Positions 30,901-33,239 of a DNA stretch of 33,239 bases are shown here, one piece after another (position 1 is the stretch's first letter; each line of letters starts with the position of its first letter). This DNA is from Limisphaerales bacterium (GTDB lineage: Bacteria; Verrucomicrobiota; Verrucomicrobiia; Limisphaerales; UBA11358), in NCBI GenBank assembly GCA_003134375.1, contig PLAY01000147.1, positions 1 to 33,239 on the forward strand, written 5' to 3'. Under the pieces are notes generated by a model. That model saw nothing but the letters and a program-made list of their open reading frames with translations. It was not told the origin of the DNA and ran no database searches. The translations under genes were made by a program, and so were the position numbers.

Positions 30901-33072
30901 ATTCCGTTGTCACATGAGACCCAGGTTCGATTCTTCAAGGAGCAATTGGACGAACTGGAGGAGATCCAACGCCAGCACGCCGACAGTTCCAATCGCAGGC
31001 TCGTCAAGGAACTTGAGAAAGCCAAAAAACGGCTCGAAGCCCGGTTGGAGGCCCTGGCTGCCGAACACAAGAAGGACAACACGCTGACTTTCGAGGAACT
31101 CGGCGTGGACCGGCTGTTCGTGGACGAGGCGCACTACTTCAAAAATCTTTTCTACGTTTCAAAAATGACCCGCATCGCTGGTCTGCCGCAGACGGCGAGC
31201 GAACGGGCCTTCGATATGTATCTGAAAGTGCGTCATGTTCAATCTGTGAACGGCGGTGGGGGAGTGGTCTTTGCCACTGGCACACCCATCGCTAACAGCA
31301 TGGCCGAGATGTTCACCATGCAGCGTTACCTGCAACCGGACGACTTGAAGAAGCACAACCTGCATCACTTCGACGGTTGGGCGGCCACCTTCGGCGAGCC
31401 GGTGACGGCGATGGAGCTTTCACCGGATGGTGCGGGCTACCGGCTCAACACGCGCTTCGCACGGTTCATCAACGTGCCGGAACTGATGCAAATTTTCCGG
31501 CAAACGGCAGACGTGCAGACCGCGCAGATGCTCAATTTGCCGCGCCCAAAACTGGAAGGTGAAAAGCCCGCCATCCGCAATGCGCCGGCATCGGCTGAGT
31601 TGAAAGAATTTGTCGAGGGACTCGCCAGGCGCGCCGAGGCGCTGAAACGCGGGCGCATTGATCCTCGCGAGGATAATATGCTCAAAATCACCACCGAAGG
31701 GCGCAAGGCCGCGCTGGATCTGCGCCTGATGAAACCCGGCCTGCCGGACGACCCGCAGAGCAAGGTCAATCTGGCGGTGGAAAACATTCATCGCATTTGG
31801 GAGGCGACCAGGGAAGACCGTTTGGCGCAGCTTGTTTTCTGCGATTTGTCCACGCCGCAAGACCGTGGCTTTTCCGTTTATCGGGACATGGCGGACAAAT
31901 TGAAACACCTTGGCATCCCTGAAGGGGAAATCGCCTTCATTCAGGATTACGACGCGGACAACGCCAAGCTGGCGTTATTCCGTTCCGTCCGCGCGGGCAA
32001 GGTCCGTGTCCTTTTTGGCAGCACACAGAAAATGGGTTCTGGTACGAACGTCCAAGAGCGGTTGGTTGCCCTGCATCATCTGGATGCTCCGTGGCGACCC
32101 GCTGATGTGGAACAGCGTGAAGGACGAATTCTGCGGCAGGGCAACAAGAATTCCAGCGTGCAGATTTATCGTTACGTCACGGAAGGCTCGTTCGATGCCT
32201 ACATGTGGCAGACGCTGGAGACGAAGGCCAAGTTCATCGCCCAGGTGATGACCGGCGATATGACCGTGCGCCGGCTTGAAGACATGGATTCCGCCGCGTT
32301 GACCTATGCCGAGGTCAAAGCCATCGCTTCCGGCAATCCGCTGGTCATCGAAAAGGCCAAGGTTGATGCCGAGTTGATCCGGCTCACCCGGCTGCGCTCC
32401 GCCCATGCAGAGGAGCAGTATCGCATCCGCAGCAGTCTGCGCCATTCACACGAGGAGGTGGAGACCTGGACGGAACGGCTGGCGAATTTGCGCGAGGATT
32501 TGACACTGCGGCAGGACACTTCCGGCGACCAATTCCGCATCGAACTGGACAAGCAGGCTCTGGACAATCGCGGCATCGCCGGGGAATTGATGTTGCGGCG
32601 GGCGGAGAAAACCAAAAATCGTTTCGGCGAGGACATCCGCATCGGTCAGTTCGCCGGGTTTGAATTGTTCATCCGTTCCGGCTTCAACAACACCGCCGAA
32701 CTCATTCTGCGGGGCAAAAACAGTTACAGCACCCGCATCACCGACACGGCGCTGGGCACCATCCGTTCGCTTGAATCCGTGGTGCAGGGTTTTGAGGAAC
32801 GTGCCGTGCGGCTGGAAGCCGACATCCGCGATTCACGGAAGCGCGCGGTCGAACTGGAGGCCAAGGTTGGCGCACCCTTCGAGAAGGAGGACCGGTATCA
32901 CCACCTGGTCAAACGCCAGTCGGAAATTGAGGAACAGCTTGACCTAACCAAGAATCAGGCTCCCAACCAGCTTGAGGCTGTGGCTGACAACGAGAACGAC
33001 GAGAAAAACTCACAGCAGCAAACCCAGACAAAATCAAACCGTCAAACCCGAAAGACTGCGGTGTGCGTATGA
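27913..33072 (+). CDS. Adenine-methylase-like/SNF2-type helicase fusion of conjugative elements
   Basis: The 1719-residue protein has in order: MPVRRRDFNVDDQLDLF, a disordered Gly/Ala/Arg/Asp-rich linker (about 20-115, see the overlap with the gene at 27983), and an N6-adenine-methylase-like domain. SAM motif I is ILEPACGIGHFIG near 240, with NVPFGDY near 308 at the catalytic motif usually NPPY/F. A SNF2/DEAD-like helicase follows: Walker A VVGAGKTYTM near 909, DEAH in FVDEAHYFKN near 1070, and motif VI VEQREGRILRQGN near 1400. The C-terminus (from about 1480) is coiled coil with Arg/Glu. Such giant methylase-helicase proteins occur on plasmids and ICEs next to T4SS genes, with an unknown role, perhaps in protection or processing of transferred DNA. 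The replacement of the first Pro of NPPF by Val leaves methylation doubtful. Confidence 0.9.
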   Translation: MPVRRRDFNVDDQLDLFSNQRLAHETLDPIRTNGRETLARTPSPNGARPGGERTVTPDAAGGRGEDEGRNDRTDATVRKTGADAAAGARPRLGNGAGELHPAPTRDLAVGHQANGSDSPRNLDNYRITDADRLGEGGLKQKFQQNIKAVEILRALDAEDRPAAPDEKALLVKYVGWGAMPQVFDVDSANWRKEQIQLSEILSDEEHRSARATTLNAHYTAPVVIHAMYQAAQRFGFQGGDILEPACGIGHFIGLMPEEMLRRSAITGIEIDPLTVRIARALYPGADIREQPFEKSKLTDESFDLAVSNVPFGDYTVHDPRWNEYKFPIHDYFFAAALDKVRPGGLLMLVTSRHTLDKLDSTLRGMLSEKAEFLGAVRLPNTAFKKNAGTEVTTDIVMLRKLRSGEPSRGPAWKATVDFTNDHQEKFSINEYFATHPEMMLGQMRLARGMYRDGEPVLAPDDRELGEALAQAVARLPQNIYELQTQSADEKTFDPAIPAPDYIKPNAYCIHEDGRLCIHEDGVLRPLDDMPMETRSRIRRLIEVRDAVRDCMRSQLDGSGEQPVVEAREQLNFAYDRFVSRFGPVNAPANQRAFHGDPDLPLLLSLEQYDDETRVAVKAAIFRERTIHHKQPVQSVESPKEALLVSLNEKGRVDLEHMAGLLGKPVGEFLPDLRGMIFLNPQSKQWETEDQYLSGNVCEKLVAADTASVSDVRFHENVEALKSVQPQDLPATEIDVRLGASWLPPSDVQDYVHGLLGVPSGVEVGHIHALGSWHLTANWEAKGATANTTDWGTNRYTALELIEETLNLKTPTVYDYVDKKPVVNAQATEAAREKQERIKERFKEWIWSDDSRRERLCRLYNDTFNHSRVRTFNGEHLTLPGASAAVQLHNHQKSGVWRVLQTPNTLLGHVVGAGKTYTMVASAMELKRLGLARKPMFTVPNHMLGQFSTELLMLYPGANILVAGKEDFEAQNRRKLFSRIATGNWDAVIVTHSGFERIPLSHETQVRFFKEQLDELEEIQRQHADSSNRRLVKELEKAKKRLEARLEALAAEHKKDNTLTFEELGVDRLFVDEAHYFKNLFYVSKMTRIAGLPQTASERAFDMYLKVRHVQSVNGGGGVVFATGTPIANSMAEMFTMQRYLQPDDLKKHNLHHFDGWAATFGEPVTAMELSPDGAGYRLNTRFARFINVPELMQIFRQTADVQTAQMLNLPRPKLEGEKPAIRNAPASAELKEFVEGLARRAEALKRGRIDPREDNMLKITTEGRKAALDLRLMKPGLPDDPQSKVNLAVENIHRIWEATREDRLAQLVFCDLSTPQDRGFSVYRDMADKLKHLGIPEGEIAFIQDYDADNAKLALFRSVRAGKVRVLFGSTQKMGSGTNVQERLVALHHLDAPWRPADVEQREGRILRQGNKNSSVQIYRYVTEGSFDAYMWQTLETKAKFIAQVMTGDMTVRRLEDMDSAALTYAEVKAIASGNPLVIEKAKVDAELIRLTRLRSAHAEEQYRIRSSLRHSHEEVETWTERLANLREDLTLRQDTSGDQFRIELDKQALDNRGIAGELMLRRAEKTKNRFGEDIRIGQFAGFELFIRSGFNNTAELILRGKNSYSTRITDTALGTIRSLESVVQGFEERAVRLEADIRDSRKRAVELEAKVGAPFEKEDRYHHLVKRQSEIEEQLDLTKNQAPNQLEAVADNENDEKNSQQQTQTKSNRQTRKTAVCV
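27983..28234 (+). CDS. TnpV-like small protein nested out of frame in the methylase-helicase gene
   Basis: From the ATG at 27983 (MKPLTQYGRMAEKHWREHRP) the 83-residue protein runs to the TAG at 28232-28234. It has the layout of TnpV-like proteins: a GRM-x-x-x-H/Y-W/L-x-EHRP start, then a helix GQLHQMLLEAEEKTKDEMIEL and a C-terminal helix ending ENYILLPPET, as in small proteins near mobile-element genes. AAAGG lies about seven bases upstream. The whole gene is within the first 320 bases of the methylase-helicase, in the next phase. Texture, length and the conserved ending make it a real gene, more convincing than the low-complexity linker encoded in the other phase. Function is unknown. It may be coupled to the large gene by the shared sequence. 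Confidence 0.8.
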   Translation: MKPLTQYGRMAEKHWREHRPQMVRDLEAKGQLHQMLLEAEEKTKDEMIELTQQFGKQGLTPQQAHDRAWEMVRENYILLPPET

Positions 33073-33239
33073 ATGAGAAATCCACGCTTTTCCTGCGGCG
33101 TCTGCCCGCCCGCCTCAATGTGGATCAAGCTGCGGAAATTCTTGGCTTCTTGCCCCATGAACTCACCGTGCTGTTAAAAGCCGGTCTGCTTAAACCTTTG
33201 GGAAAACCTGCTCCCAATGGTCACAAGTTTTTTTCTGCC
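33069..33239 (+). CDS. Excisionase-like HTH protein, 3'-truncated by the window
   Basis: Starting at the ATG at 33069, which overlaps the stop of the methylase-helicase by four bases (ATGA), the frame is open to the window end, giving 57 residues. LPARLNVDQAAEILGFLPHELTVLLKAGLLKPLGKPAPNGHKFFSA has the form of a winged or MerR/excisionase-type HTH domain (A-A-E-x-L-G-F, then L-K-P-L-G). I know this start from small proteins in Verrucomicrobiota. The coupling to the large gene suggests a function on the element, such as regulation or excision, but the rest of the protein is not visible. Confidence 0.7.
   Translation, partial: MNEKSTLFLRRLPARLNVDQAAEILGFLPHELTVLLKAGLLKPLGKPAPNGHKFFSA

Overview
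The window looks like accessory DNA of a Verrucomicrobiota bacterium, probably an integrative conjugative element or plasmid and its surroundings. The best taxonomic clue is the giant secreted protein at 8427-12905. It ends in two repeats of the kind 'YLIQASTDLVNW ... QRFYRAV', a C-terminal module I know mainly from Verrucomicrobiota exoproteins. Several small conserved hypothetical families (pseudogene 1279-1759, 5379-5891, 7748-7987) are also of the planctomycete/verrucomicrobial type. This assignment is recognition from memory, not a search.

Left part (1-8430): a mosaic of single genes on both strands. They are a truncated unknown gene, an SRAP/YedK-type protease, a frameshifted conserved gene, an unknown 328-residue protein and a small Cys/His repeat protein. 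Next comes an AT-rich island with a stand-alone PD-(D/E)XK-type nuclease, a DnaQ-like exonuclease, a two-gene unit (AAA+ ATPase plus conserved hypothetical), an HU-like protein with a clear terminator, and a small basic protein. Middle (8427-17138): the 1492-residue secreted beta-rich protein, two XRE regulators with almost identical basic tails on either side of a CheY-like receiver, a YwqK/MORN-repeat protein, and a single-domain ClpB-like AAA+ protein.

Right part (17278-33239): a long, tightly packed plus-strand operon for a Trb/VirB-like type IV secretion system. The order is VirB2/TrbC pilin, VirB3/TrbD-like, two unknown proteins, VirB4/TrbE, lipoprotein, VirB5/TrbJ, VirB6/TrbL, VirB8/TrbF, VirB9/TrbG, VirB10/TrbI, lipoprotein and an unknown soluble protein, closed by a hairpin. 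An XRE regulator follows, then a 1719-residue methylase-helicase fusion typical of conjugative elements, then the start of an excisionase-like HTH protein. No relaxase, coupling protein, VirB11 or integrase is visible; they may lie outside the window. The ClpB-like gene is transcribed divergently from the first T4SS gene.

Most notable structure: (i) a TnpV-like gene of 83 residues (27983-28234) lies wholly inside the 5' end of the methylase-helicase frame, in another phase, and no ATG-initiated alternative start is available for the large protein beyond the overlap; (ii) a roughly 240-bp noncoding repeat occurs three times in the same orientation (1993, 8045, 13457); (iii) a conserved gene is broken by one base near 1665; (iv) several intergenic palindromes and structured elements are present. 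No CRISPR array, rRNA, complete tRNA or insertion sequence was seen.
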